49,632 bases of DNA from an uncultured Oscillospiraceae bacterium (GCA_959601025.1 CAUGOD010000023.1:1-49632); one strand, 5' to 3'; numbered from the stretch's first letter, positions 23,741 to 36,608 are shown. Translations and numbers: made by a program. The notes: generated by a model from the letters alone, not told the origin.

Positions 23741-24961
23741 TTAATATTTTGAGAACACGGTACGCGCGGCGGGAGAAGGAGCGTAACCGAGGGAAGCAAT
23801 TCCGCTCCGCAAAATTGCTTCCCGAAGAAACGGAGCGTACATGAACGGGCATTTTGCCAGCTTTCCCGCGAGCTTTCGACGCAGCCCGGCGGTCAGCGCC
23901 GCATATTGTCCGGCGGTCAGCGCCGGGTCGTCCGTCAGGGAACGGGCCAAAGCGGCCCCGCTTTTCAGCGCCCAGCTGATCCCTTCCAGAGAGCTGGGGG
24001 AGAGAAAACCGGCCGCTTCCCCAGCCAGAAACACCCCGTTTTCGCCCAGGCAGAGCTCCCGCAGACCAGCCGGCCGGCTGACCACGCAGCCCTCCCGCCG
24101 AAGTCGGGGGCCGAAGGCGAAGCCTTGTTCGGCCAGCCGGGTCTTCAGCGAGGCGAACCGCGCCGTCGCGCCGTCGAAGGGGAGGGCCGCGCCGAGCACC
24201 AGAGCGCCGTTCTTGGCGATCATCCAGCCGGTGCAGTCGGTCAGCGTCCGGTCGAAAAGCGCGCCGTACAGGGGCGGCGCGTCCCCCGCCGCGTACCATT
24301 CCTGAACCGCCGCGTATTGTCGGATCGGACGACCGGGGAAAAAGGTCCGCCGAACCAGCGAATTGCCGCCGTCCGCACCCACCAGAATACGGGCGAGGAG
24401 GGCCCGTTCCCGACCGCCGGCCGAATAACGGAGAAGAAAGCGGCCGTCCGCTGACCGCTCCGCCGACCGGACCCGCGCGCCCATCCGTACAACGCCCTCC
24501 GGCACAAGGGAGAGAAGCCAGCGGTCAAACCGATCCCGATCCATATTGACGTAGGAGCGGGGATATAGCCGGCGCAATGCGGGGCGCTGCAGGTCCAGCA
24601 CCTGCACGGCAAAAATCTGCGGATCGACCAGCACATCCAACGGCAGGGTCAGTCCCTGCGCCGCCAGCTCCGCCTGTGCGTCGGGAGCGAGAAGGCCGCC
24701 GCAGCATTTTCCTCTCACCGGAAGAACGGCTCCCGCTTCGATAAAAGCCCTTTCGGCTATACCTCCCTCCGGCGGACGGGCGTCCAACAGGACGACGCGC
24801 CGGCTTTGGCCCGCCAACCGGGCGAAGGTCGCCCCCGCCGGACCGCCGCCGATTACGGCAACGTCGGCCTCCTCCGCCGCTCCGGAAGAGGAGGAAAACT
24901 GGTCTGAGCGAGGTGCGAGCCTTCCTTCCGTTTCGTCATTTCTGCCTGTTCGGCCCGCCAT
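23741..24961 (-). CDS. FAD-dependent oxidoreductase, geranylgeranyl-reductase-like
   Basis: A 406-residue flavoprotein. FAD Rossmann motif DVAVIGGGPAGATFARLAG near residue 33, a CCGGLLAPDAQ segment typical of the geranylgeranyl reductase/FixC-like group, MDRDRFDRWLL, a GADGGNSLVRR motif and a C-terminal GEAAGFLSPSSLEGISWAL FAD/NAD(P) ligand motif. Members reduce isoprenoid double bonds or transfer electrons; which is not decided here. An N-terminal extension of about 30 polar residues precedes the core. RBS AAGGAGGG. No isoprenoid or quinone gene is adjacent; transcription is towards the AI-2E gene. Confidence 0.88.
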   Translation of the reverse strand: MAGRTGRNDETEGRLAPRSDQFSSSSGAAEEADVAVIGGGPAGATFARLAGQSRRVVLLDARPPEGGIAERAFIEAGAVLPVRGKCCGGLLAPDAQAELAAQGLTLPLDVLVDPQIFAVQVLDLQRPALRRLYPRSYVNMDRDRFDRWLLSLVPEGVVRMGARVRSAERSADGRFLLRYSAGGRERALLARILVGADGGNSLVRRTFFPGRPIRQYAAVQEWYAAGDAPPLYGALFDRTLTDCTGWMIAKNGALVLGAALPFDGATARFASLKTRLAEQGFAFGPRLRREGCVVSRPAGLRELCLGENGVFLAGEAAGFLSPSSLEGISWALKSGAALARSLTDDPALTAGQYAALTAGLRRKLAGKLAKCPFMYAPFLREAILRSGIASLGYAPSPAARTVFSKY

Positions 24962-25079
24962 ACGGATCCCTCCTTGTATTGTTGGCTATTAGAATACCAT
25001 GATATTTATCGAATGTCAATAAATACTTATTAATAATCGAGAATTCTCTCCCGAAGATCAACGCGTTCCAACGACAAAA

Positions 25080-25112
25080 AACCGGCCCGGTATCCAGGAT
25101 ACCGGGCCGGTT
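25080..25112. terminator. nifJ terminator (bidirectional)
   Basis: Stem AACCGGCCCGGTATCC (25080-25095) with GGATACCGGGCCGGTT (25097-25112); on the minus strand it ends in TTTTTT. Confidence 0.9.
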
Positions 25113-25125
25113 TGTATGGTTACGA

Positions 25126-28701
<3,576 letters not shown>

Positions 28702-28819
28702 TGACAACTTCCTCCTTCAAGGATTGGTTTGTGAAAAGAAACCTTCCGCGTCCGCCGGGGATCCCACAAAAAGAAAGCCCGCGGAACGGGAGGTGTTCAA
28801 CATAAAGAAGCCATCTGTT

Positions 28820-28848
28820 ATACTACCACTTTTCCCCCCGACTGTAAA
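28820..28848 (-). promoter_or_regulatory. nifJ promoter
   Basis: Minus strand: -35 TTTACA (28843-28848), 17-bp spacer, -10 TAGTAT (28820-28825), about 120 bp before the start. Confidence 0.7.
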
Positions 28849-29023
28849 CCATAAAACGGCGGGTTTTTCGAATGTTTTTTTGGATTCTTTTCCGGTACTT
28901 TTTACAAAAGCCTTGTAAACCCAAAAAAGCCGGTATTCGCTCTTTGCGGCCGTCCGTTCCCGAAAATCGCGCCATACCGCGCTTTTCCGGGCCTTTAGCC
29001 CGCCGATCCGCGCCCGGCGGCGG

Positions 29024-29052
29024 TTGACAGGGAGGGAAAAACCCGATATTAT
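29024..29052 (+). promoter_or_regulatory. Promoter of the CNNM/CorC-type gene
   Basis: -35 TTGACA (29024-29029, consensus), 17-bp spacer, -10 TATTAT (29047-29052). Leader of about 160 nt before the start. Confidence 0.8.
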
Positions 29053-29221
29053 TATCCTAACGCTTTTTTCCCGTATTTCGGCGCTTTTTGTTTGGCAGGA
29101 TATTAGAGCGTGTCCGTACTCTCTGACAAAACCTGCGGCGGACAAAAGCGGAAAAGGCGGGAACGTTGAATTTATCACGGCGGCCCGGCCGCCCATATGA
29201 AGAAAGGGGAAATACTTTCAC

Positions 29222-30655
29222 ATGCCTTCCGACCCTGAACCTGCCGGCAACTTATTGCTCCAGATCCTGCTGCTGGTGGCGCTGATTTTCGTCAACGCGT
29301 TTTTTGCCGCGTCGGAAATCGCCATTATCTCCCTGAACGACAACAAAATCCGCAAAATGGCCGAGGAGGGGCATAAAAAAGCAAAGCTGGTGCTTAAACT
29401 CACCGCCGACTCCTCCAATTTTCTGGCGACGATCCAGATCGGCGTTACCCTGGCCGGGTTCCTTACTTCGGCGACGGCGGCGCAGTCCCTGGCGGAGCCG
29501 CTCGCCCGCTGGTTCATTGGGCTGGTTCCCTCGATGAGCGGGTACCTTGGCGCGATCCAGTCGGTCAGCGTCGTGGTGATCACGCTGATTATGTCCTATT
29601 TTTCTTTGGTGTTCGGCGAGCTGGTGCCCAAGCGGGTCGCCATGCAGAAATCGGAAGCCATCTCCTTTGCCGTGATCGGCGTGCTGCGGGTGGTGGCGGT
29701 GGTTACCCGGCCGTTTGTCAAGCTGCTGTCGGTCTCCACCAACCTGGTGGTGCGGCTGTTCGGGCTTGACCCCCACGCCGATGAGGAAAACGTCACGGAG
29801 GAAGAAATCCGGATGATGGTGGATGTCGGCGGGGAAAAGGGCGTGATTGAGGACGTCCAGAAAACCATGATCGACAACATCTTCGAGTTTGACGATATTA
29901 CGGCGGAGGATATCATGACTCCCCGCACCGATGTGGAATCGGTCGAGGTCGGGGACGGGATCGAAGAGGCGCTGCGCGCCGGTGTGGACGGCGGGTATTC
30001 CCGTTTGCCGGTGTATGAAGAGGATATCGATAATATCATCGGGGTGCTGTATGTGAAGGACCTGCTGCCGTATGTCGGTCAGGCCATCCCGGCGGATATC
30101 ACCATCCGCCATATCGTGCGGGAAACCTATTTTATCCCCGGTACCAAAAAGTGCGGCGACCTGTTGTCCGAGATGACCGAAAAGCATATCCAGATGGCCG
30201 TCGTGGTAGACGAGTACGGCGGCTTTGCCGGAATCGTGACCATGGAGGACCTGCTGGAATCCATCGTAGGCAACATTCAGGACGAATTCGACCACGAGGA
30301 GGAAGAGGTCACCCGGCTGGATGAGAACGTTTTTGATGTGGACGGCTCGATCAATATCGAGGAGCTGGGCAATCTGCTCGGCGTGACCCTGCCGGAAGGG
30401 GAATACGATACGGTGGCGGGCTTTATCATGGATGTGCTCGGCCGGATTCCCGGAGAGGACGAGCAGCCCATCGTCACCTATGAAAATGTTACCTTTACTG
30501 TGATGAAGATGGATGAACGCCGGATCGAGCGGGTCCACATCGTGGTGGAACCCCGGTCGGAGGAGCCTTCCGACGAGGAGGCGGCGGCGGAGAGGGCTGA
30601 AAAGGCCGACCGCCGCCGCGAGCGGGAGAAAGATAAAGAAAAGGAAACCGAATAA
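29222..30655 (+). CDS. CNNM/HlyC/CorC-family membrane protein (hemolysin-like, CBS domains)
   Basis: A 477-residue protein: CNNM-type transmembrane domain (residues about 10-190; NAFFAASEIAIISLN and YFSLVFGELVPKRVAMQ are family motifs), a pair of CBS domains (about 205-340; EDIMTPRTDVESV and VVDEYGGFAGIVTMEDLLE), and a C-terminal CorC/HlyC FAD-like domain (about 345-430). A charged tail of Glu/Arg/Lys repeats follows. Members are linked to Mg2+/Co2+ efflux; the 'hemolysin' name is historical. RBS AAAGGGGA. It stands alone, with own promoter and terminator. Confidence 0.95.
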   Translation: MPSDPEPAGNLLLQILLLVALIFVNAFFAASEIAIISLNDNKIRKMAEEGHKKAKLVLKLTADSSNFLATIQIGVTLAGFLTSATAAQSLAEPLARWFIGLVPSMSGYLGAIQSVSVVVITLIMSYFSLVFGELVPKRVAMQKSEAISFAVIGVLRVVAVVTRPFVKLLSVSTNLVVRLFGLDPHADEENVTEEEIRMMVDVGGEKGVIEDVQKTMIDNIFEFDDITAEDIMTPRTDVESVEVGDGIEEALRAGVDGGYSRLPVYEEDIDNIIGVLYVKDLLPYVGQAIPADITIRHIVRETYFIPGTKKCGDLLSEMTEKHIQMAVVVDEYGGFAGIVTMEDLLESIVGNIQDEFDHEEEEVTRLDENVFDVDGSINIEELGNLLGVTLPEGEYDTVAGFIMDVLGRIPGEDEQPIVTYENVTFTVMKMDERRIERVHIVVEPRSEEPSDEEAAAERAEKADRRREREKDKEKETE

Positions 30656-30662
30656 CGGTTAA

Positions 30663-30699
30663 AAAACCGGGCCTGCGCGCAAAGAGCAGGCCCGGTTTT
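30663..30699. terminator. Bidirectional terminator between convergent genes
   Basis: AAAACCGGGCCTGC (30663-30676) pairs perfectly with GCAGGCCCGGTTTT (30686-30699), 9-nt loop. Confidence 0.9.
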
Positions 30700-30727
30700 C
30701 TGTCGGCGCTTGCGCCCCCGACGGCGG

Positions 30728-31657
30728 TCAGGTATGGTACAGCACCGGGAACAACGGGTTATGAAGCGCTTCCCAGCGGCGTTTTCCGTCCCGGAGCAGG
30801 AAGAAGGTGGTATCCTCCTCCCGCCAGGCGGTGTGCTGAAACGGCGTTTTGTCCGCGGGAGGGAAGCCCAGACGGACAAGGCCGCCCTGTCCGCCGGTCA
30901 GCGAACGGAGGATGACGGGCAGAGCCGGGGAGGAAAGGCCGCTGGGCTCGCCGAGCAGTTCCTGTACATACAGAGCGTCCGGCTCCTGCCGAAGGACGGC
31001 GGCCAGCCCCCACTCCGGCAGGGCGTAGAATTCCTCCCGCAGAAAGCCGGCGGCATAAAAAAGAACCAGCTTTTCCGCGCCGCGCATCCGGATTTCAGAG
31101 AACGGATTGCCATCGCGAGCCTTTTTCATTAACCAGGCTCGGTCCGTCTCCCTCCGCATGTCGAGCCGCTTCCGCGGCGTCGGGGTGTCGGCTGACGGGG
31201 ACGTGAGAGACGCGAGGGAAAGAAAATGGCCCGTTTCACCGGTCGCTTCAAAACCAAATGGGGGATAGAAGTCCAACACCCCGTCGTTGGCGAAAAGGTA
31301 CAGCAGGTCGCATCGGCCTGCCCATTCCGCCAGCACCTGCTCCATCAAAAAACGGCTGAGACCCCGGCGACGATACGTTTCCGCCGTCATCACGGCGCCG
31401 AGCTGGACGCCGCGGACCGGCTTGCCGTCCAGCAGCATGTCCTGCCGGTTGACCGATATATTGGCGACCACGGTTTCCCCATCCAGCAGGACGTGGGGCT
31501 GATACAGCTCGTCCCAGCCGCCCAGAAGCCGCCATTCCGCAAAGTCGAAGCCAAAAGTCGCCCGGGTCAACGCGTTGAAGCTTTTCCGAATGGCGTCGTT
31601 GTCCCGTACCGCTGTGGCGTATCCATACGTTTTTCCCTGAATGGTTACCTGACGCAT
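30728..31657 (-). CDS. GNAT-family N-acetyltransferase
   Basis: A 309-residue protein. The N-terminal half has a GNAT fold with the acetyl-CoA motif QLGAVMTAETYRRRGLSRFLM (RRRGL at 96-100) and FYPPFGFEA, an Eis-like 'PLYPPFGF' pattern. The C-terminal half is an unassigned region with an Eis/SCP2-like length. Substrate unknown. I use ATG 31,657, with GGAG 8 nt upstream; the frame reaches 31,723 but the extra residues are Gly/Arg-rich and have no site. It follows the Sfp-type gene by 56 bp and probably ends that operon. Confidence 0.85.
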   Translation of the reverse strand: MRQVTIQGKTYGYATAVRDNDAIRKSFNALTRATFGFDFAEWRLLGGWDELYQPHVLLDGETVVANISVNRQDMLLDGKPVRGVQLGAVMTAETYRRRGLSRFLMEQVLAEWAGRCDLLYLFANDGVLDFYPPFGFEATGETGHFLSLASLTSPSADTPTPRKRLDMRRETDRAWLMKKARDGNPFSEIRMRGAEKLVLFYAAGFLREEFYALPEWGLAAVLRQEPDALYVQELLGEPSGLSSPALPVILRSLTGGQGGLVRLGFPPADKTPFQHTAWREEDTTFFLLRDGKRRWEALHNPLFPVLYHT

Positions 31658-31713
31658 CCCCGGTCTCCTTCCTGTGCTGCCCGCTCGGCCTGTTCGGACA
31701 TTGTAACGCATCG

Positions 31714-32412
31714 TTATGCCCATACCGCTTCAGCCAGCGCCGCGCGGACAGGCGCGCACATGAGCGGATAATCGACCGTTTGGAACGTCCGGCCGTCCAG
31801 CGTTCCCCGCCCATCCTTCCCTACGCAGAAGGAGGAAAGCGGCAGGCTAAGCCCCCGGCCGCAGAGCTTGAGGACGCTTTCCTTTCGCGTCCAAAGTTCC
31901 GTAAAGGCGGCGGACAGGGCGGCGTCCGGCAGGGCGGCCAATCGTTCCTGCTCCGCCGGATGAAATTTCCCGGCGATCCGCCGCAGCCGTTCCGCCGGGT
32001 CGGACGGAAGGACTTGGACATCCAGCCCCACCGGCCCGGCGCGGCAGACGGCGGCGGCCAGCCCTTCCGAGTGGGACAGGCTGATGTACCGCGGTTTTCC
32101 GTCGGCGGCGAAGCCGTCCGGAAAGGGCTGCCCGTGCGGCCCGACCGGCCAGCCCGCCGCCTCTCCCAGCCGGGCGGCGGCGTCCTCTTCCGCCAACAGT
32201 TCCTCCAGCGTTGGAAAAAGGAGGGGGGACCCCTCCTTTTCCGGCCCCTTCCCCAAGGCGTACAGCGCGAGGTACGAGGCGGCGACCGCTTCCCGGAATG
32301 CGCCGGGCGCGCGTCGGTGTTCCGCCGCTTCCCGCCGGGACGGCGGCAGGGCATGGAGCATCCGGCCGAGCGTTTCCTCCGGCAGGGCGGCGGCGTTCAG
32401 CAGCAGCGGCAT
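31714..32412 (-). CDS. 4'-phosphopantetheinyl transferase, Sfp-type
   Basis: A 232-residue Sfp/AcpT-type protein that would attach phosphopantetheine from CoA to a carrier protein. Motifs: ISLSHSEG near 110-117, VGLDVQ near 128-133, and ELWTRKESVLKLCGRGL near 172-188. The second acidic Mg ligand of the usual VGxDxE motif is Gln133, which is unusual. Its start (ATG) overlaps the fhs stop by one base (TGATG), so it is translationally coupled to fhs. No NRPS, PKS or fatty-acid gene lies nearby. Confidence 0.88.
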   Translation of the reverse strand: MPLLLNAAALPEETLGRMLHALPPSRREAAEHRRAPGAFREAVAASYLALYALGKGPEKEGSPLLFPTLEELLAEEDAAARLGEAAGWPVGPHGQPFPDGFAADGKPRYISLSHSEGLAAAVCRAGPVGLDVQVLPSDPAERLRRIAGKFHPAEQERLAALPDAALSAAFTELWTRKESVLKLCGRGLSLPLSSFCVGKDGRGTLDGRTFQTVDYPLMCAPVRAALAEAVWA

Positions 32413-34109
32413 CAGAACAGGCCGGTAATCCGGCCGTCGTCGTCCACGTCGATGTTTTCGGCGGCAGGGACGCGGGGCAGGCCGGGCATGGTCATGATAT
32501 CCCCTGTCAGCACCACCACGAAGCCTGCGCCGGCGGAGAGCCGGACGTTTTTGACCGTGATGCGGAAGCTCTTCGGCCAGCCGAGCAGGGCTGGGTTGTC
32601 GGACAGGGAGTACTGGGTCTTGGCGATGCAGACCGGCAGGTTCCCGTATCCCAGCGCGGTGAGCTTTTCCAGCTCCTTCGCAGCGGCGGGAAGGAAGTCC
32701 ACCCCGTCAGCGTTGTAGATTTCCCGGGCGACGGCCTCCACCTTTTCCCGCAGGGTGGCGTCGTCCGGATAGATCATATGGAAGTCGTTCGGCTGTCCGG
32801 TCAGGCGGAGTACCTCCTCCGCCAGCTCCAGCCCGCCTTCGCCGCCCTTGCCCCAAACCTCGGACAGGGCGACATTCGCGCCGTATTCCGCGCATTTGCG
32901 GCGGACGAGCTCCAGCTCCGCCTCGGTGTCGGTGGGGAAGCGGTTGATGGCGACCACGGCCGGCAGGCCAAACTTTACCGTGATGTTTTCAATGTGCTTG
33001 AGCAGGTTGGGCAGGCCTTTTTCCAACGCGTCCAGGTTTTCCTGCGAAAGCTCGGCTTTCGCGGCCCCGCCGTGATGCTTCAGGGCGCGGACCGTGGCAA
33101 CGATCACCACCGCGTCGGGCTTCAGCCCGGCCTTGCGGCATTTGATGTCGAGGAATTTTTCCGCGCCGAGGTCCGCGCCGAAGCCGGCCTCGGTGATTAC
33201 GATATCCCCCAGCTTGAGGGCAAGCCTGGTGGCCATGATGCTGTTGCAGCCGTGAGCAATGTTGGCGAAGGGGCCGCCGTGGATGAGGGCGGGGGTATGC
33301 TCCAGCGTCTGGACAAGGTTGGGATTCAGCGCGTCCTTGAGCAGGGCCGCCATCGCGCCCTGCGCCTTGAGCTGGCCGCAGGTGACCGGCTTCTCATCCC
33401 GGGTATAACCCACTACGATATTCGCCAGCTTCTGCTTGAGGTCCGCCAGCGAGTTGGAAAGGCAGAGGATGGCCATAATCTCGGATGCGACGGTGATGTC
33501 GTACCCATCCTCCCGCGGCACGCCGTTCAGCCGGCCACCCAGCCCGTCGGTGATCTGGCGGAGCTGGCGGTCGTTCATGTCCACGCACCGCTTCCAGGTG
33601 ATGCGGCGCACGTCGATCCCCAGCTCGTTCCCCTGATGGATGTGGTTATCCAGCATGGCGGCGAGCAGGTTGTTCGCCGCGCCGATGGCGTGCATGTCGC
33701 CGGTGAAATGCAGATTGATGTCCTCCATCGGGATGACCTGCGCCCAGCCGCCGCCGGCCGCGCCTCCCTTGATGCCGAACACCGGCCCGAGGGAGGGCTC
33801 CCGCAGAGCGAGAACTACGTTTTTTCCCATTTTATGCAGGGCGTCGCCCAGCCCGACGGTGGTGGTGGTTTTCCCCTCTCCGGCCGGGGTGGGGGTGATG
33901 GCGGTGACCAGCACCAGCTTGCCGTCCGGCTTATCCGCCAGCCGCTTCATCACTTCGGGGCCGATTTTAGCTTTATAGTTGCCGTACAGGTCGATATCCT
34001 GCCGCGTCAGGCCGAGGCCTGCGGCGATCTCTTCAATCGGCCGGGGCTGCACGCTCTGGGCAATTTCAATATCGGACAGCAGCTTTTTGCTCTGGTTCGT
34101 TTCGTTCAA
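32412..34109 (-). CDS. fhs: Formate--tetrahydrofolate ligase
   Basis: A 565-residue enzyme making 10-formyl-THF from formate, THF and ATP, the entry of formate into one-carbon metabolism. P-loop TPTPAGEGKTTT (72-83), GIKGGAAGGG, GNELGIDVRRITWKRC, a HGGPFANIAHGC loop and EAGFGADLGAEKF, all family motifs. The length is normal. It lies 8 bp after the MATE gene and overlaps the Sfp-type gene, so the three form one transcription unit. No folD or metF gene is adjacent. Confidence 0.98.
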   Translation of the reverse strand: MNETNQSKKLLSDIEIAQSVQPRPIEEIAAGLGLTRQDIDLYGNYKAKIGPEVMKRLADKPDGKLVLVTAITPTPAGEGKTTTTVGLGDALHKMGKNVVLALREPSLGPVFGIKGGAAGGGWAQVIPMEDINLHFTGDMHAIGAANNLLAAMLDNHIHQGNELGIDVRRITWKRCVDMNDRQLRQITDGLGGRLNGVPREDGYDITVASEIMAILCLSNSLADLKQKLANIVVGYTRDEKPVTCGQLKAQGAMAALLKDALNPNLVQTLEHTPALIHGGPFANIAHGCNSIMATRLALKLGDIVITEAGFGADLGAEKFLDIKCRKAGLKPDAVVIVATVRALKHHGGAAKAELSQENLDALEKGLPNLLKHIENITVKFGLPAVVAINRFPTDTEAELELVRRKCAEYGANVALSEVWGKGGEGGLELAEEVLRLTGQPNDFHMIYPDDATLREKVEAVAREIYNADGVDFLPAAAKELEKLTALGYGNLPVCIAKTQYSLSDNPALLGWPKSFRITVKNVRLSAGAGFVVVLTGDIMTMPGLPRVPAAENIDVDDDGRITGLF

Positions 34110-34117
34110 AATCCATC

Positions 34118-35581
34118 CTATCCTTTCTTTTCGTCAGACGGTCGGCTTTTCGTGTCCCCGGCTTTGGTTTCTTCCCTTTCTTCCGCGGCGAGTCTGGGGT
34201 TGCCGAATACCGACTTCCGGTTGGCGATAAACAGAAGCGCCGTGACAGTCACCGCCAGGGTGTCCGCAACCGGTTCCGCGATGAATACGCCCATTTCCGC
34301 CCAGAAACGGGAAAACAGCAGAATCAGCGGAATCAGCAGGATCACTTTGCGGAGCAGGGCGAGGAAGAGGGAAACCTTCGCGTGGCCGGTGGCCACAAAG
34401 GTCTGCTGGCAGGCGATCTGCACCGCCATCAGAACGATCATCAGCAGGTAGACGCGGATGAACCGCACGGCGGCCGCCGAAAGCGCGGCGTCGCTGCTGA
34501 ACAGCCGGATAAACAGCCCCGGGAAGAGCATCACCGCCGCCCAGACCACGGCGGTGAAGGTCACCGCCGAGCCGAGGAAATAGCGGTAGGCCTTCTTTAC
34601 CCGGTCGAACCGCGCCGCGCCGTAATTGTAGCTGATGATGGGCTGCGCCCCTTGGCTCAGCCCGGTAAGAGGCATCATCACCAGCTGCATCACGCTGCCG
34701 ATGATGGCGTAGGCGCCAATGTACAGGTCAGCGGTCGCCCCGTCGGGACTGACCGAGGCCAGGGTGGTGTTGATGACGATACCGACCAGGCTTTCGGTCG
34801 AGTTCATGATAAAGGGCGAAAGCCCGAGGGCGAGCACGGGGCCGATCAGGGACCAGCGCGGACGCATAAAGGAAACCCGCAGCCGCAGCCTGGTTTTCTT
34901 TCCGCAGAGGAAGCAGAGGACCCAGACCGCTGAAATCAGCTGCGAGGTCACGGTCGCAATGGCCGCGCCCTGCACTCCCAGGTGGAAGCCGTAGATCAGA
35001 ATAGGGTCCAGCACGATGTTGCTGACCGCGCCGATCAAAACGGTGAGCATACTGACGGCGGCGAAGCCCTGGGTATTGATGAAGGAATTCAGCCCGAGCG
35101 CAATCAGTACCGGCAGCGTTCCCAGCACATAAATGTGGAAATAGGGGACGGCGTAATCCACCGTGTTCTCCGTCGCGCCCACCAGCAGCAGAAGCTCCCG
35201 CCCAAAGAGCAGGCAGACCGGCATGATAACCGCTGTAAACGCGGCCAGCAGGGGCAGGCAGTTGGAAAGGATGCGTTCCGCCGTTTCCCGCCGGCCTTCC
35301 CCCATCCGGATCGCCGCGAGGGAGGAGCCGCCCACTCCGACCAGCGTGCCGAACGCCGAGATCACGATCACGAGGGGAAAGCATACCCCCAGCGCCGCGA
35401 TGGAGTTGGTTCCCTCCGCCCCCGGAAGGTTGCCAATATAGATTCGGTCCACAATGTTGTACAGCGCGTTGATGACCTGTGCGGCGATTGCCGGCAGCGC
35501 CAGCTTGAGCATCAATCCGCCGATGCCGTCGTTCTGGAGGTCCACGCCCCGCCGGGAGCCGTCCCGGTTCCGGTTTATCAA
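34118..35581 (-). CDS. MATE family efflux transporter
   Basis: A 487-residue membrane protein with about twelve hydrophobic helices in two halves (MLKLALPAIAAQVINALYNIVDRIYIG is the N-terminal MATE pattern; PLTGLSQGAQPIISYNYGA marks the second half), of the MepA/DinF-like group. It exports cationic drugs or metabolites in exchange for Na+ or H+. No ATG has a good site; I use TTG 35,581 with GAAGGCGGG upstream; a start at the internal ATG 21 codons later is possible. First gene of a MATE-fhs-sfp-GNAT row. Confidence 0.92.
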   Translation of the reverse strand: MINRNRDGSRRGVDLQNDGIGGLMLKLALPAIAAQVINALYNIVDRIYIGNLPGAEGTNSIAALGVCFPLVIVISAFGTLVGVGGSSLAAIRMGEGRRETAERILSNCLPLLAAFTAVIMPVCLLFGRELLLLVGATENTVDYAVPYFHIYVLGTLPVLIALGLNSFINTQGFAAVSMLTVLIGAVSNIVLDPILIYGFHLGVQGAAIATVTSQLISAVWVLCFLCGKKTRLRLRVSFMRPRWSLIGPVLALGLSPFIMNSTESLVGIVINTTLASVSPDGATADLYIGAYAIIGSVMQLVMMPLTGLSQGAQPIISYNYGAARFDRVKKAYRYFLGSAVTFTAVVWAAVMLFPGLFIRLFSSDAALSAAAVRFIRVYLLMIVLMAVQIACQQTFVATGHAKVSLFLALLRKVILLIPLILLFSRFWAEMGVFIAEPVADTLAVTVTALLFIANRKSVFGNPRLAAEEREETKAGDTKSRPSDEKKG

Positions 35582-35703
35582 ACACCCGCCTTCTTTCTCC
35601 CGGACGGTAAGAAAACAGGCCCCGCGGGCAAACGCCGCGAGGCTGCGCCGCGCCCGGCTTGTGCCAGCCGGTGTTCCTTCCGGCCGTCTGTTTTACAGCT
35701 CCT

Positions 35704-35733
35704 ATATTACTGTCCGACAGCGGGGATTGTCAA
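35704..35733 (-). promoter_or_regulatory. Promoter of the MATE-fhs operon with palindrome
   Basis: Minus strand: -35 TTGACA (35728-35733), 18-bp spacer, -10 TAATAT (35704-35709). CTGTC-C-GACAG (35710-35720) fills most of the spacer, a plausible repressor site. Confidence 0.75.
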
Positions 35734-35954
35734 GAGGGGAATGGCGGGAGCGGAGCTCTTTCAGGCCGGCGCACCGTCTTCCTTTTCGCCGTCGGACGCC
35801 GTCCTCCGTCGAGAAAAGCTATGGACTTTTCGGCCTGTATGTGGTATCGTAGCATAGGGGATACGGGAAGCTCCGGCATCCCCGGGAAGGCGGGACAGAT
35901 TCGCTTTGCCGCCGTCCTTAATCGGCGAACAGAACAGGAAAAGGAGGAAAAGCC

Positions 35955-36608
35955 ATGCCCGCGTTTCTGCACGCCCTGCTTCTGGTTTTTCCGGCTGTCA
36001 TCCTGTTCGCCGTGCTTTTTCCCCTGTATTTCCGCCTGAAATGGCGGGGAGAGCTGCCGCAGTCGGTGGTGGTGAAGGCGCTGTGTACGCTGGTGCCGGT
36101 GACGCTTTGCCTCAACGGCTGCGTGGTGGGCGGGTTCGCCGGCTTCTGGTGGCTGCTGGCCGGGCTGGTTCTCTGTCTGATCGGGGACGTGGCGATCGAG
36201 AAGAACCTGTTTGCCGGAATGGGGGCGTTCGCCCTGGCCCATGGGCTGTTCATTACGGCGTTCGTGGTGTATGCCCGGCCGAAATGGCTGGCGCTTCCGG
36301 TCTTCCTCGTGCTGTATGCGGGGACGGCCTTTCTTTTCCGCAAGCGGTTCCGGGAGATGGGGAAACGGCTGATCCCTTTTGTCCTCTACGCGGCGGTGAT
36401 TATGGCGATGCTTTCCATGGCGCTGTGCCTTCCAACGCTGCCGGGGACGATGGCGCTGGCGGGCGGCGCGCTTCTGTTCACCGTCTCCGATCTCACCCTC
36501 GCCAGGAACCTGCTGAACGCCGAACGCTGTACTAGGCGCAGCGAGGCGATCAGTCTCGCGTTTTATTACGGCGGGCTGTACCTGATCGCCCTGTCGGTGT
36601 GGCTGTGA
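35955..36608 (+). CDS. YhhN/TMEM86-family membrane protein (lysoplasmalogenase-like)
   Basis: A 217-residue protein with seven or eight hydrophobic helices. The pattern of the YhhN/TMEM86 family can be seen: LCLIGDVAIE in an early helix, FALAHGLFITAFVV, and GGALLFTVSDLTLARNL with a late FYYGGLYLIALSVW. The family includes lysoplasmalogenases that split the vinyl-ether bond of lysoplasmalogens; plasmalogens occur in anaerobic clostridia, so the role is plausible. RBS AAAAGGAGGAAAAGCC. The stretch 35,734-35,954 before it has no other gene. Confidence 0.85.
   Translation: MPAFLHALLLVFPAVILFAVLFPLYFRLKWRGELPQSVVVKALCTLVPVTLCLNGCVVGGFAGFWWLLAGLVLCLIGDVAIEKNLFAGMGAFALAHGLFITAFVVYARPKWLALPVFLVLYAGTAFLFRKRFREMGKRLIPFVLYAAVIMAMLSMALCLPTLPGTMALAGGALLFTVSDLTLARNLLNAERCTRRSEAISLAFYYGGLYLIALSVWL

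Noticed and set aside
29252..30538. A 428-codon frame opposite the CNNM/CorC gene
   Set aside because: Antisense shadow with His/Asp/Gln-rich composition.
32211..34451. A 746-codon open frame on the plus strand across the Sfp-type and fhs genes
   Set aside because: Antisense shadow of a certain gene, unnatural composition and no start context.
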